Origin: Isohypsibius dastychi
Lineage: Eukaryota; Tardigrada; Eutardigrada; Parachela; Isohypsibiidae
Reading direction: 5' to 3'
Assembly: GCA_034696485.1 (NCBI GenBank)
Contig: JAQIWT010000159.1
Location: 1 to 30,683, forward strand
DNA length: 30,683 nt
Positions 1 through 10,683 of the stretch are shown piece by piece. The notes under the pieces were generated by a model, which made no database searches, was not told the DNA's origin, and was given only the letters and a program-made list of their open reading frames with translations. The number at the start of each line of letters is the position of its first letter. The stretch's first letter is position 1. The position numbers and the translations under genes were made by a program.

Positions 1-254
1 TAACTCGTATGGCAGGTTCATCATTGCTTTTTAGTTCCAGCAGATGCTGATGATCACTTCGTGCTTGTTCTCTGCTGTTCTGAAGCCAAACCTGCCCACA
101 GTATACGCTAATTACTAATTAGTTGTCGTTATTTTTGTCCCACCCCCCCCCCCCCAGACGGAAAGGACCTACAATCGGAACTCTTATATTGGGCCAGGTT
201 TTTCGTTTTAGAAAAGTTTAGAAAAATTATTCCCGTTGGTCCATTCTCACGGCC

Positions 255-298
255 CCCCAGTATAATTTTGCCCTAGCCACGCTTCCCCAGTATAATTT
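255..298. repeat. Short direct repeat, CCCCAGTATAATTT, two copies 30 bp apart
   Basis: The 14-base string CCCCAGTATAATTT starts at 255 and again at 285. CAGTATAATT resembles the ends of pogo-type transposons, but both copies have the same orientation and no inverted partner was found, so I call it only a repeat. Confidence 0.55.
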
Positions 299-1127
299 GT
301 GGCCACATCAGCAGAAGTTTTCAGGATTTTATCTGGATTCTCCAGACTATCTACTCCCCTCCCTCGCCTCAGTTAAACTGGTGCTCTGTCTGGTATACTG
401 TGTACGCATAACAATGGATCCTGGTAATACTTCTCATAATAATGGTTAATCAACTAAAGAAGGTAACGTGTATATGATAAGTGGCTTTATGACAAACTCT
501 TCTGTTCAAGTCAGCCTGGAGTTTGCTATGGGGTTTGAGGTTTTGAACATATAAGTCTATGGGAATCCATGAGATAATTAATAATTTCATAATTCATTAA
601 TATTTGCCCTGAAATACGGGTGGGCACTGCAGATTTTCTGCTAAGAAAATCGATTTTTCAGCAGGTATATTTCGAGTTGATTTGAAATATTCATTTGAAT
701 AATAATAGTAATAATAATTGGAAACAATAGATTTCAGTATATTTATATATTCTTATCTAACTTCAAACATGCTTTTTTTTGCTAGGGAATTGATATCCTT
801 TTTCGCAAAATCGCCATCAAGATTAATCCACCAAATTTCAAACTATTCCCATTTTACGCTGGCATTTTTACATACGAACATCAGTAAAAATGTGCAAATT
901 TTTCAAAGCGTCCAGAAAAAAAAGGAGAGAACAAATCAAAAAAGTTCTATTGTGACAGCACAAGGAATAATTGTAATTTCAAACAAAAATAACAAAGAAG
1001 GAAGACAAATAAAAATGTTTGTCATATGACAAAGAATCGAAAATATGTGCCGTAGCAAGAGGTAAAGGGAGATATTAGATAATATGAACCATAATGAAAC
1101 TGAATCCAGAAAAGATGGGGGGACATT

Positions 1128-1183
1128 ATATTTGGGAGAACCTCGAGGTTCTCCCTAATATCAAAAGACCTCGAGGTTTTTTG
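1128..1183. repeat. Two adjacent palindromes sharing the core ACCTCGAGGT
   Basis: Positions 1128-1161 form a 34-base palindrome with one mismatched pair; its inner 22 bases (GGGAGAACCTC and its complement) are perfect. Positions 1162-1183 form a second, 22-base palindrome with one mismatched pair around the same ACCTCGAGGT core. The two abut exactly. Function is unknown; a paired regulatory site, or foldback remnants of a mobile element, are both possible. Confidence 0.8.
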
Positions 1184-2127
1184 CAGGTATATTTGATGAG
1201 CCAAATCAGTATTTTCACAACATTGACTCAGCTGGTGCAAATTAAAATGGCTAATTCAGAAACCAAAATACAGTATTACTTGGTCGACAGAAGGAATTCA
1301 TGCAACTAGCGAAATCTGATTGATTTTATTAAGATATAGAAGATGTAGAAAACCAAATTCAATGCAACGTGTTCAATTATTTAGTATCTGTCTCTGCGGA
1401 ACTTGGTTAAATCGAATATTCACGACAAATAGTATCGGACTTCATACGAAATTCCAGGATGGGTTTCGGCAGTTTTTTCTAGATAAGATTCTATATTTTT
1501 ACTAATAAAAGATAGAGTTTGTTCTTATGAACTAAAACGGATACTTTTCGAATTTCGATATCCTTCCAATTAAAATCAGTTATAATAGTTTGAAATGTTC
1601 ACTCGATCTGAAAACCAATCGAGAAGTCGTTATCAAAGAAAGTTCTAAGCAGATCTTTTGTTGAAGTGATTTCTGCAATCTAATTTGATTTCAGCTGGCA
1701 TCACAAACCGCAAACCATTGAGGTTCATAGAAATAATTCACCAAGATTTTGTTCGAGTTCTTTTCTAGTTTCATGCTTTTTGTTCATCCTTCTCTTATTT
1801 TCTGCATCATTATTATAAGTAATCTGACTATCTGTGCACGATTAAATAACAGAGTTCTGATTTCCCCCTCAGAGAGAAGGCTGTGTCGCCCCCTTGGAAA
1901 GAGAGGAGGAGTTAGCGCGCGGAACTAGCCTTGTGTAAACAAAAGTGGACTGCATTTTGCCTGACCAGTGGTTTTGCCTGCCGCTGCAGCACCTGACTTA
2001 GCTAGAGGCTAGTCTAGTTTCACTATGCCATTAGCCAATTGTTTCATATCAGTGGTCATCGAGGAGACCGCGCTGAAAAAAACTTGTCCAGTTCAGCGAG
2101 TTTGTTTTTCCACCTCGTTGCATTTGT

Positions 2128-2135
2128 TATAAAAG
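2128..2135 (+). promoter_or_regulatory. TATA box candidate (TATAAAAG)
   Basis: TATAAAAG is a near-perfect metazoan TATA box. It lies about 1.28 kb upstream of the ATG of the ABTB2-like gene, with no other plus-strand gene between, so it could start a transcript with a spliced 5' UTR. A pyrimidine-rich AG acceptor just before the ATG (around 3401) fits a 5' UTR intron. The link to that gene is inference. Confidence 0.4.
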
Positions 2136-3413
2136 GCTGCACCTTGAAGGTTATTGGTTTGCATTTAAATTAAGGGCGGGTACAAAAATGCAAAGTAGTA
2201 AGTGTGAACTGAACTCGCCGCAATCATCTTGTAAGCGCAGGCACCAGACAAAAGGGCATATCCTCGGAATAAAGTTTCACTTTCCGATTCATCGATAATA
2301 TTTCTCATTGTCCGTCCCGCTGGTGTCCCGTGAAGAAATGGTGAGAAAGTGACTATTGTCTGCATTCCTCTTATCTGAGACATGAGACAGACGGACGTCG
2401 TACAACCTTTCAACCCTCTTGCCGGCCACGGGGCAATATCTGTGCTTGTGAATCTTTTGTTGTAAATTTGACATCTGCTGCAAGTCGATAGTCATCTTCA
2501 AACTGGATTATTATTTCGCTTCTGTTCAAAGACTGCGCTCGTTAGTAGCAGCTTGTGGAATTATATTTTTGCCAATGTTTATCATTCTACAGTGACCGGT
2601 GAGTGCAAGTAAAAATTTGAAGTTTCTGTTCATGGTATCAAGTGCAAAGGTTGGACTGATGGTGTAACATGACCAGTTTGATGACTTTGAATACGAGAGC
2701 CCATTCCCACGATAACAATGTGGAATATTTAGAAAAGCCAGGGGGGTTAGATCAAGATGGAAGCAAGCAAGCGTGGCCGGTGTTGATGTTATTTTGCTCT
2801 CAAACCGACCTAGGAGCCTCATTGTCCATTGCGTCGATGTTTTGTTTTGATATCTAACAATGACGTGAGGGCATCTTGTGAAATTGCGGGTCAATTACAA
2901 GTGATCTATTTTCCTCTCAATCTCATGATTTATTCGTTGAGCTTGTGGGTTTTTGCACCGTGTAGGCTGTCACGCTCTGCTTGACAATTGCATTAGAAGT
3001 GACAAGCGAAATGCTAGAGAACCTTGGTTATCGGCATCGAGCAAGTGTTATGATTGCTATTTGACGCACACGCCGCTCAGCCATTTTTACTATTTGATAC
3101 AAATGCGGAAGCTGTTATGAGTTTTTCCAGCTCGATGATTGATCGTTGTTTTATTGACTCTGACAATCAAAAATTTATTCCCTCTAATTGCAAGGTAAAT
3201 GGCGTCGATCAGCGCGATGCATTTCAGCCCGCGGCCACCGTGTTTTCTACACAATCTCTCGGCATCTTGTGCAAGAAACTCCGAGTCCGTGAGAAATTAT
3301 CGTTGAGTCTCTTTGATTAATGAATTTGAATGTAATTCGGCGCCGCATAACATAACATCGTGAGATTCATTTGCTCTAACTTGAGATTCATTTTTCTCGT
3401 AGTTGACTTTACC
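2136..3413. other. Probable 5' UTR and intron or intergenic sequence, no recognised coding exon
   Basis: No frame in this interval gave a recognisable protein. It may hold the non-coding first exon and first intron of the ABTB2-like gene, because a TATA-like box precedes it and an acceptor-like TTTTTCTCGTAG lies just before ACCATGG. Confidence 0.4.
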
Positions 3414-6400
3414 ATGGAGAATTCACGGTTGAGAGCTCGACCGTCTTTGCCGAGTTATCAGGAGCTGATGAGCAAGAGATGTTACAGCAGCGCCAGTGAT
3501 GGAAATGACCCTCGTCCACTCTCGGCTATCCGCACCCCAGACCCATCCAGACCACACGCTATGCGCACTCAAAGCGCGTCCAGTCGCCCAACGGTCCAGT
3601 TTGCAAATGGCAACAATTCGCGCGAAGTTGTTTTTTCCAGTTTTAATTCAGGCCAGCAAAAGCCCCCTAAACCACCGCGAAAAGGAAAAGCCAATGGGAT
3701 TTATTTTCCAGCGATTATCGAGCATCCAGGGAATCACTACGCCAGCTGTGGATATTTCGGGGATTTCGGTGGAATCGACTCAAATCGACTGCAGAACTTT
3801 GAAACTGGTCCTCAGAAAACAAAGTTTCTGAGGGAAAGAATGGGTTCAACACCGAATCTTGTCGACTTTAAAAGTTGGAATTCGAAAGCAGCAATCCGCA
3901 CGATGCGATGCGATGGTGAGTGATTTAAATGCAAATCAGAACTGCCTTTTGTGATTTGATGGTCATTATTTTCTTTGCTTGAGCCGAGTAATTTCGAACG
4001 TTTTGATTAAACGTTGAGTGATTTGCTTTGATATAAAATCGTACCGATATCACCTTACCGGTACAAAGTAATGTGCAACCAGAGCTTTTTGGTTACTCTC
4101 ATAACAATGAGTTGTGATGAAACAAATAGTCCTGTATGCAGAGCCTGGAATGCCATTCGCGGCATACAGGGAACAGAACGGTCGTATTGTTTATGTGCTG
4201 AATGGCGGAAATCAATGTTTACTCTGATTATCTTTGACAGATGATGACGGGCTGTCGGAAAGGGAGAAATGCCATCAGTATGGAATGCAAACAAACACTA
4301 TAAACAAGATTCCCACCTTTATCAAGCCTTTGGATAAGGATAGTTCGCCGCGGAAAGTTGCTTCAATTGATTCGCTGGCTCGGCCACCTGTTGATTTTCT
4401 CCCGCATTCGGATCAGCTGTATTCATTGAACAGCAATTATCGTGGTTCGTTGGACTATCTACGACCATCTTCTGTTAGTTCATCGGGAAATATGTCGGAC
4501 AATTATAAGCTGACGCGAATCCGCACAAACGGTTCTTTTCAACAACTGCGGCAGGTGAGTTATCTCGGATCATGCAATTTGAATTTTGATAGTGAGTAAC
4601 GATTCTCATTGTTTTGAGAATCTTCATGTAGAACTGATTGGTCATGCTTCCGAAGAAAAGACGAATTCTTTGGTTGATTTTCGTGACCATGTACCGTAAA
4701 GATTTTGTCCTACTTCCGTTCGATTTGGAAGAGACACTCGCTGTTTATTATATCTGTTTTTAATGTTTATCGACTGTTTGCGTTTTAAGCAAGACATCTT
4801 AATCATGATATCTTTCTCAGATATTCTAACTAATCTACTTTCCTTACAACCGGAAATTATCCTTTTGACTAAATGTCAGTTAGATTCTGCATTTTTAGTT
4901 ATACTCTTACTGATTTCACACGAAAACTGACAGAAAATTGCGAATTGTGGTTGGTTAGAATTCAGGTAACGATCTCTTTCACAAGATTCTCATGAATTTT
5001 GAGTTTGACCTAGTTCTGCAGTAAATATTCCAGTTTTCTTTTTTTCCGGTATTCGCGAACTGATTAATGGTGAATCCAGCTATTGTTGCTGATGGTAATA
5101 ATCGTATTGACTTGTTTGTTAAATTTTAGCATGACTAATTTCTCTTGTTGATCGTGAGAATGTGTGCATTTTGTCGGTGTCGATTTTCGCCGCTGCTTTT
5201 ATAGGTTCGCTTTATGAATAATCACCGCGATATGATATCGAAGGAATTCATCGTAAAACTAAACTTTGCCGCTTTATGACTTATTGAGCTGTCATTTGAA
5301 ATGCTTTTGTGTTATAAAACCCGAGAAGAGAATGACCTGAATTCGTTTCCACATCCGCTCTTAATTTCAGCTCTTCTTGTTCTTTCACGCTGTAATTATC
5401 TTTTACAGGCTCAACAACAACGCCAAACGCCCACGCTGAATAATTTACCATCGCCGGCGGAGTTTGTCGTCACGTCGAAAGAATGTCGCATTCTTAATTC
5501 AGCACCATGTAATTCAGGTGAATAACAAGAGAAGAATAGATACGACCGATTATGTCTTCGAAATCATAAAACTTTTCGCTCAGGCATACAATACAACGCG
5601 TTTTAAAATTTCCTTAGAAAGCTTCACATATGAATTGAAAGCTTTCCGTTTGTAAAAAACAGTCTGGTTGAAATCTGGTTTGAATTTCGGGCAATTTCAT
5701 TCGTTTCAACTGCTGACGTGAAGCTTTTTTGTGTGATGTTTATTTTTAAAACAGATATTAAGAGCTTTGCCTTCAAAGGAACAAGTGGTCTTGAATTGCT
5801 GCAATTGAATTTTGATCCTTTTCTCAGTTTTCTTGGGATCTTTCGCAGCAAGAAAAATCGGAAATCTGATTTGTATGTGATTTGATGTACGATATTCGTA
5901 TTCATATAAAAAGTTCCAAATGATCTCTTTTCAAATTGAGAATGGTGCCGAAAAAGCAGCGGCTTTGTAATCGAGAGCTGCTTAACAATTCCGAATGTTT
6001 TTTTAACGATGGAAAATTTGCTTCTTAACCGGTGTCTTCAAAAAGTAGATCAGGTCGAGTGCTTATAACTTTCATTTAATTATAGCCTGTTGATGACCTA
6101 TTGATCGATGAAAGCTCTTGTTGGAAACTAACAATTACCTTTGAACAGATCACACGGATAATGTATCCGTAACATCAATCAGCTCATCTTTAACCGGCAG
6201 TCAGAGCGAATCTGACAGCGGCAAAGCAACGAGTCAGAATTCTGGTTCCGCTGACGGAACCATTTCGCACCATGAAGATACACTCTGTTTGATGGATGAC
6301 TTTGGGCTTGGTGGGACATCTCCACTCAAGAACGCTAATCCCCTACTTCCGGATGTGAATAATGTTCCACCGTGGAATGAAAAGTGAGTCAGACTGTTTA

Positions 6401-9400
6401 GAATACACAGAGTGATATCGGTATATTATAAAAGCCATCTTGTTTGCGATGCGAGGGTCTTTCAGATGCAAAAAATGATTGAATGAATAATTATTTAAAT
6501 ATTAAATATTGAATATTAAATGATTATTAATTTTTCGATTTGCACGGAGACTGATGGCAGTTATGGTTTTCCATCAGCATTTTTCCTTGGCATTAGGTTG
6601 AACTTCGACTTGACCGGCGCTCCTTGAGTGAATAATGATTTACAACATAAACATGTCGGCAACCAGAATTTATTATTCCTTATTGTTTATTGATATCCCG
6701 CTGTTTGTTTCTCTAGTGACATCGCCAACGTCCTCGAAGGTGGTCGACTGCGAAGTCTCAAAGAGTCAGGCCGATTATCATCAGGTCTCATCCCCTATCT
6801 TTCTCGGCTTTTGAGTTACCCATTCACTTGCCTCTGCACGGAAATCAGCCGGCTCGCCAAATCCAACCACGAAAAATGCACGAAACGCGACATCATGTTT
6901 GCCGCTCAACGAATTCTCCCGTTCAACGTTTTTTTGGTGAGTTCAGATTTCCGAAAAGTTTCTTGAAACGCAGCTCATGTTCAGAAATTCGTCAAAAATC
7001 ATTCCACGGTATTTTGAAACGCGCAATTCGTAATTTCCGAAGGACACACAAAACAATCAACAAAGTCTTCCAATCAATGAGGGGACATGTGCTTGCATGA
7101 ACCGCAAGATCTCTTTAGAGTTGGAAGTGTGCGTATCCGGTTATCTTGGATTAATTATTACACGTTTCTTTTCAATTTGATAGATTTGATGGAATTTTAG
7201 ATCGGAATACCGAACAATCATTTTTTGTTGTACCAGGTATGCAAGACTGCATGTCATCAAGCCGGCGCGTTCTATGCATCATCTCTTAGTGGAGACCAAA
7301 GCAGGAGCTCCAAATCTGTTCACGCTGGACTCGGTATGGACGTCGGGAAAATGCACGGATATCTTGTTCGACAACAAATCGCCAAATTTGTTCAGGACTT
7401 GGCCGCAGTATATCTAACTGCTATAATCCAGACAATCTTGGAGGAATTTATTCTGTCGTCTGCAAAAGAAACTACGACGGAAAAAAATCGAGCGATAAGT
7501 ACGAATAGCAACCGTTTTTTTGCCGATTGATGAACAATCAATTTATGGTACATTTGTATATTTGCATTTATGAAAACAGGAAAGCACACAGTTTGAGATT
7601 TTGCGAGGCTTTTCTAAACCTCATGATTTCTGTTTCATAGGAAGCGTCTCAGCTTCACCAGATCGATCGAATAACATCACCTGCAAAATCCTGGATAAAC
7701 AAGCCCGGAAATCAGCTCAGTTTATCGGACTCTTTTATCCGTGGTCGCATTTCCCTTCCGAAGGGGTACAAACAGACAAATCTGACCCAGCTCATGGAAT
7801 CTACAGCGAGCTTAGCGGCAATAAAATAAATTCGGTCGAAGATCTGCATGATTCCATTGCCGAAGTATCGAATATTATCGAGGACTCCCGCAAAGATCGA
7901 GTCCGTACAAGCAGTGTTCTTGAGGAACTGACGATCAGCCAGATGTTCTGGAGTTCAGATGCCATGTTGGCTCTGCAGTATTATTTGACGAAAGGACATC
8001 AATCGGTTTATTCAAAGTGAGCATCCGTTATATTTTTAAAGCCTGCACTGATTTATTTTCCATAAAAGCAAAAATCCCGAATGCGGGCTTGTATTGGAAT
8101 TCAGTAAATAATTTGTTTGTTTCGAAGAAGAATCACTTTATCATAATCCGTATTTTGATAGTGTATCTCTTGCTTGACTCAGACGTTTATTGTTTTTTTC
8201 AATTTTTGCAGAGACCACCCTCCGCCGTTAATTGAATGGCTCCGAATTATCGAGGCATGTGCCGCTTATCGGCGGTCTTCCATGATCGAGAAAGACGACG
8301 TAATGGAGTCAGCCAGAATCCTTCTGTCATCCATCGATTATCCCCCACACCTGTTGAGCCTCAGTGATGAGCTCCAGTATTTCCAGGCCATATCCAAACC
8401 CCGGCTGCTCAATGACTTTAACCAAGCGGTAAGCTGGCGCCAAATCACTGCAATTATTTTCCGATAATTCTGTCGTTCATCTGCCAGGAATAGTAATGAA
8501 TAGCCAATTAAAATAATTATCTGAATGACTTGCTGATTTACATCAACTCATAATATTCTGTTTGGCAAACGAAATATACAGGATTTCATCTCTCCCACCA
8601 CATATTAACTGGAATTCATTTTAACAGGGTCTGACGCCTTTGATGATCGCCTGCATTCGCTGTGATTATCCGAATGTCAAATCTCTCATCACTTCCGGTG
8701 CAAAAGTTAACCTTTCTATTCCACCCATGACTTCCGCCGCCACCAACAGCGCCAAACCATCGTATACTCGAATCAAGCCCGATATTCAGAACTGGACTGC
8801 CCTCCATTTTGCCGTCTCACACGGTTGTCTCAACATCGCTAAACACCTGTTGGACAATGGTGCCTTTGTTGAAGGTTCAGAGGGAACATTAGTCTGTGAG
8901 ACGCCATTGCAAATCGCCGTTGCTCAAGGAAACGATGAGATGACAGCGCTGCTTTTGGCCAGAGGTGCTGATCCATGTTTGAGTTCAATAAGTGAGGAGC
9001 GATCATTTGGCGCGGAGGCACAACGTGGAACCCAAGCAGCTTTGGTTCTTGCTGCTGGTCACGGAAGACGGTAATGCAGTCGTAGTTTTTCTACGTGGAG
9101 CAACTTAATTTAACTGGGATATTTACAGAAAATGTCTGATGAAAATGTTGGCCATTTTTTCGGCCCCGGTGATCTCCAGAACGGAAGATGCTATGTCTTT
9201 GGAAGAGATGCTGCAAGAAGGTGGTGGAGGTCGAAACCGGACTGCGGCTGAGCGGAGAAAATCTGGAACGTTTTCTCCCCCTGTAATGAATTTCAAGCCC
9301 GGACAATTCCACAATAAGATTCAACAGAAGATCTTGAATTCCGCCTTCTACCATGCGATTGAGAATGGTTTTCTGGAACTGGCAGTTGAGCTCTCCCAAG

Positions 9401-10036
9401 CTGGTACGGTTGAAATTTTGGTACTTAGCAGATTCCTGTTTTACTGATTTCCTTTTAGGCGCTTTATGGAGGGTTCATACATGGATTCGGGCCATTTCCA
9501 TGATTTCACCTGAAAACCCATTCCTCAAAGTCGCTTTGGATGGATTTCGGAGTCTCCCACTTGAAGAAGTGATTGAAAGCCCCGAACTGACCCTGACTGC
9601 TGTCCCAAATATGTTCAACTTCATTCTGGCAATGAGGGATCAACCGAGCATCCTCATGACGATATTTCGGATTTTAACCCATCTGTATGGCGGTGAAGGC
9701 ACGTTGAGCCAGCAGAATTATGATGCAGTCAACTTGAACGAAGTTCTCCGGAATTATGAGTTCGCAACGGTATGTTGTAATGATATGGCAAGTTCGGGAG
9801 CTTTTCATGGTGGGATATTTTTGTCCTTATAGAGCAGCGGAAATGCCGAGCTTGAAAGGTCATCGTTGGAAGTCATCCAGCGGAATCTCTCTGGGTTGTA
9901 TCTCAGCCAGCCTCAGCTGTTTTCGAGCTTGGTTTTCGGTGAAGATAAAGTTTTGGGGTCGTTGGAATCTCGGCTGAAAGAGATTCTGAACTGCAGGCGG
10001 AAAATTCTGGGCGGGAAGCTCCATGGTTCAGTTTGA
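3414..10036 (+). CDS. ABTB2: ABTB2/BTBD11-like ankyrin-repeat protein lacking the BTB domain (12 coding exons, about 1155 aa)
   Basis: Predicted exons are 3414-3915, 4241-4554, 5409-5517, 6149-6383, 6717-6936, 7237-7498, 7641-8016, 8212-8428, 8628-9070, 9129-9403, 9459-9769 and 9833-10036; all phases agree. The start ATG sits in ACCATGG. Residues 1-385 are Ser/Pro-rich and probably disordered. Residues about 390-545 resemble the histone-fold-like region of ABTB2/BTBD11 (LIPYLSRLLSYPF, CTKRDIMFAAQRILP, then YLVRQQIAKFVQDLAAVYLT). Residues about 746-900 hold ankyrin repeats (GLTPLMIACI, NWTALHFAVSHGC, CETPLQIAVAQGN). The family's pre-BTB linker follows (LWRVHTWIRAIS). Family members then have a C-terminal BTB domain; here a 63-nt intron leads to a 67-residue final exon with no BTB, ending in a helix resembling the family's post-BTB tail. 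Vertebrate relatives are CUL3/scaffold-type proteins; without BTB that role is doubtful. An alternative exon 6 start near 7201 is possible. Confidence 0.85.
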
Positions 10037-10152
10037 AAATGTTTTTGTCAGCACTTTGAGTGTGCATGTTATGTATTCCGACCTTTGTGATTCTTGACAC
10101 TTTCTGATTTTCGCATGAATTACAAAGCTGTTATATGCTTCTTATGCCCGTT

Positions 10153-10158
10153 AATAAA
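10153..10158 (+). terminator. Poly(A) signal AATAAA of the ABTB2-like gene
   Basis: A canonical AATAAA lies 117 nt after the stop codon at 10034-10036. This supports the final exon being the true 3' end, so a BTB-coding exon is unlikely to follow. Confidence 0.65.
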
Positions 10159-10683
10159 TTTGTTTAATTTTTGGGAAGTCTGGCTTCGGAATTGTATGTT
10201 GCAGTTGAATGCAATTTTTCCATGAAGTTCCCTTATGAAGCCACCTGAGAAATACGTGATTTTTCTGCCGGCGTGTTTTATCATAGCTCTTTCTTAGTTT
10301 GCGATTTTTCCGAAGAAAACGAACGTGAACATGAACCGAAAACTCAACTTCTCGTCCAACTACCATTACCTCATTGAGCGAATGGATGCGTGTATGTATC
10401 GCTGCCACGAGGGGCATCCCAAAAGGCCAAAACTATTCCTCCTACCGGGGGTGACGTTAACGCAACGTAAAATGAGGAATGTATAGTAGTTCAGTGCAGT
10501 GGTAGTCTCCTATGCAGACAAACATGGACAAAGCCAAATCGGTTGGTCATAATTATGCATGCAAGTAGGGAAATTCATTTTGATTTCGTCTCAACTGCCG
10601 CGCAATCACGTCGTATTTCATCATTCCATTTTTCCAAGCTGTTCGTCACAGATTCTGCTGGCGTCAATCTCCGCAAGACTCAA

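Larger units (their letters stand above)
1..2127. other. Intergenic, no recognised gene
   Basis: The reading frames here are short, lack recognisable domains and do not join into a spliced gene that I can support. The stretch is AT-rich and holds a poly-C run near 144-157, a direct repeat near 255-298 and two adjacent palindromes at 1128-1183, listed separately. It ends at a TATA-like promoter candidate. Confidence 0.6.

Noticed and set aside
7201..7236. Earlier acceptor for ABTB2-like exon 6 adding 12 residues
   Set aside because: It stays in frame, but the acceptor at 7236 has the better pyrimidine tract and gives closer resemblance to the family. It is kept only as an alternative.
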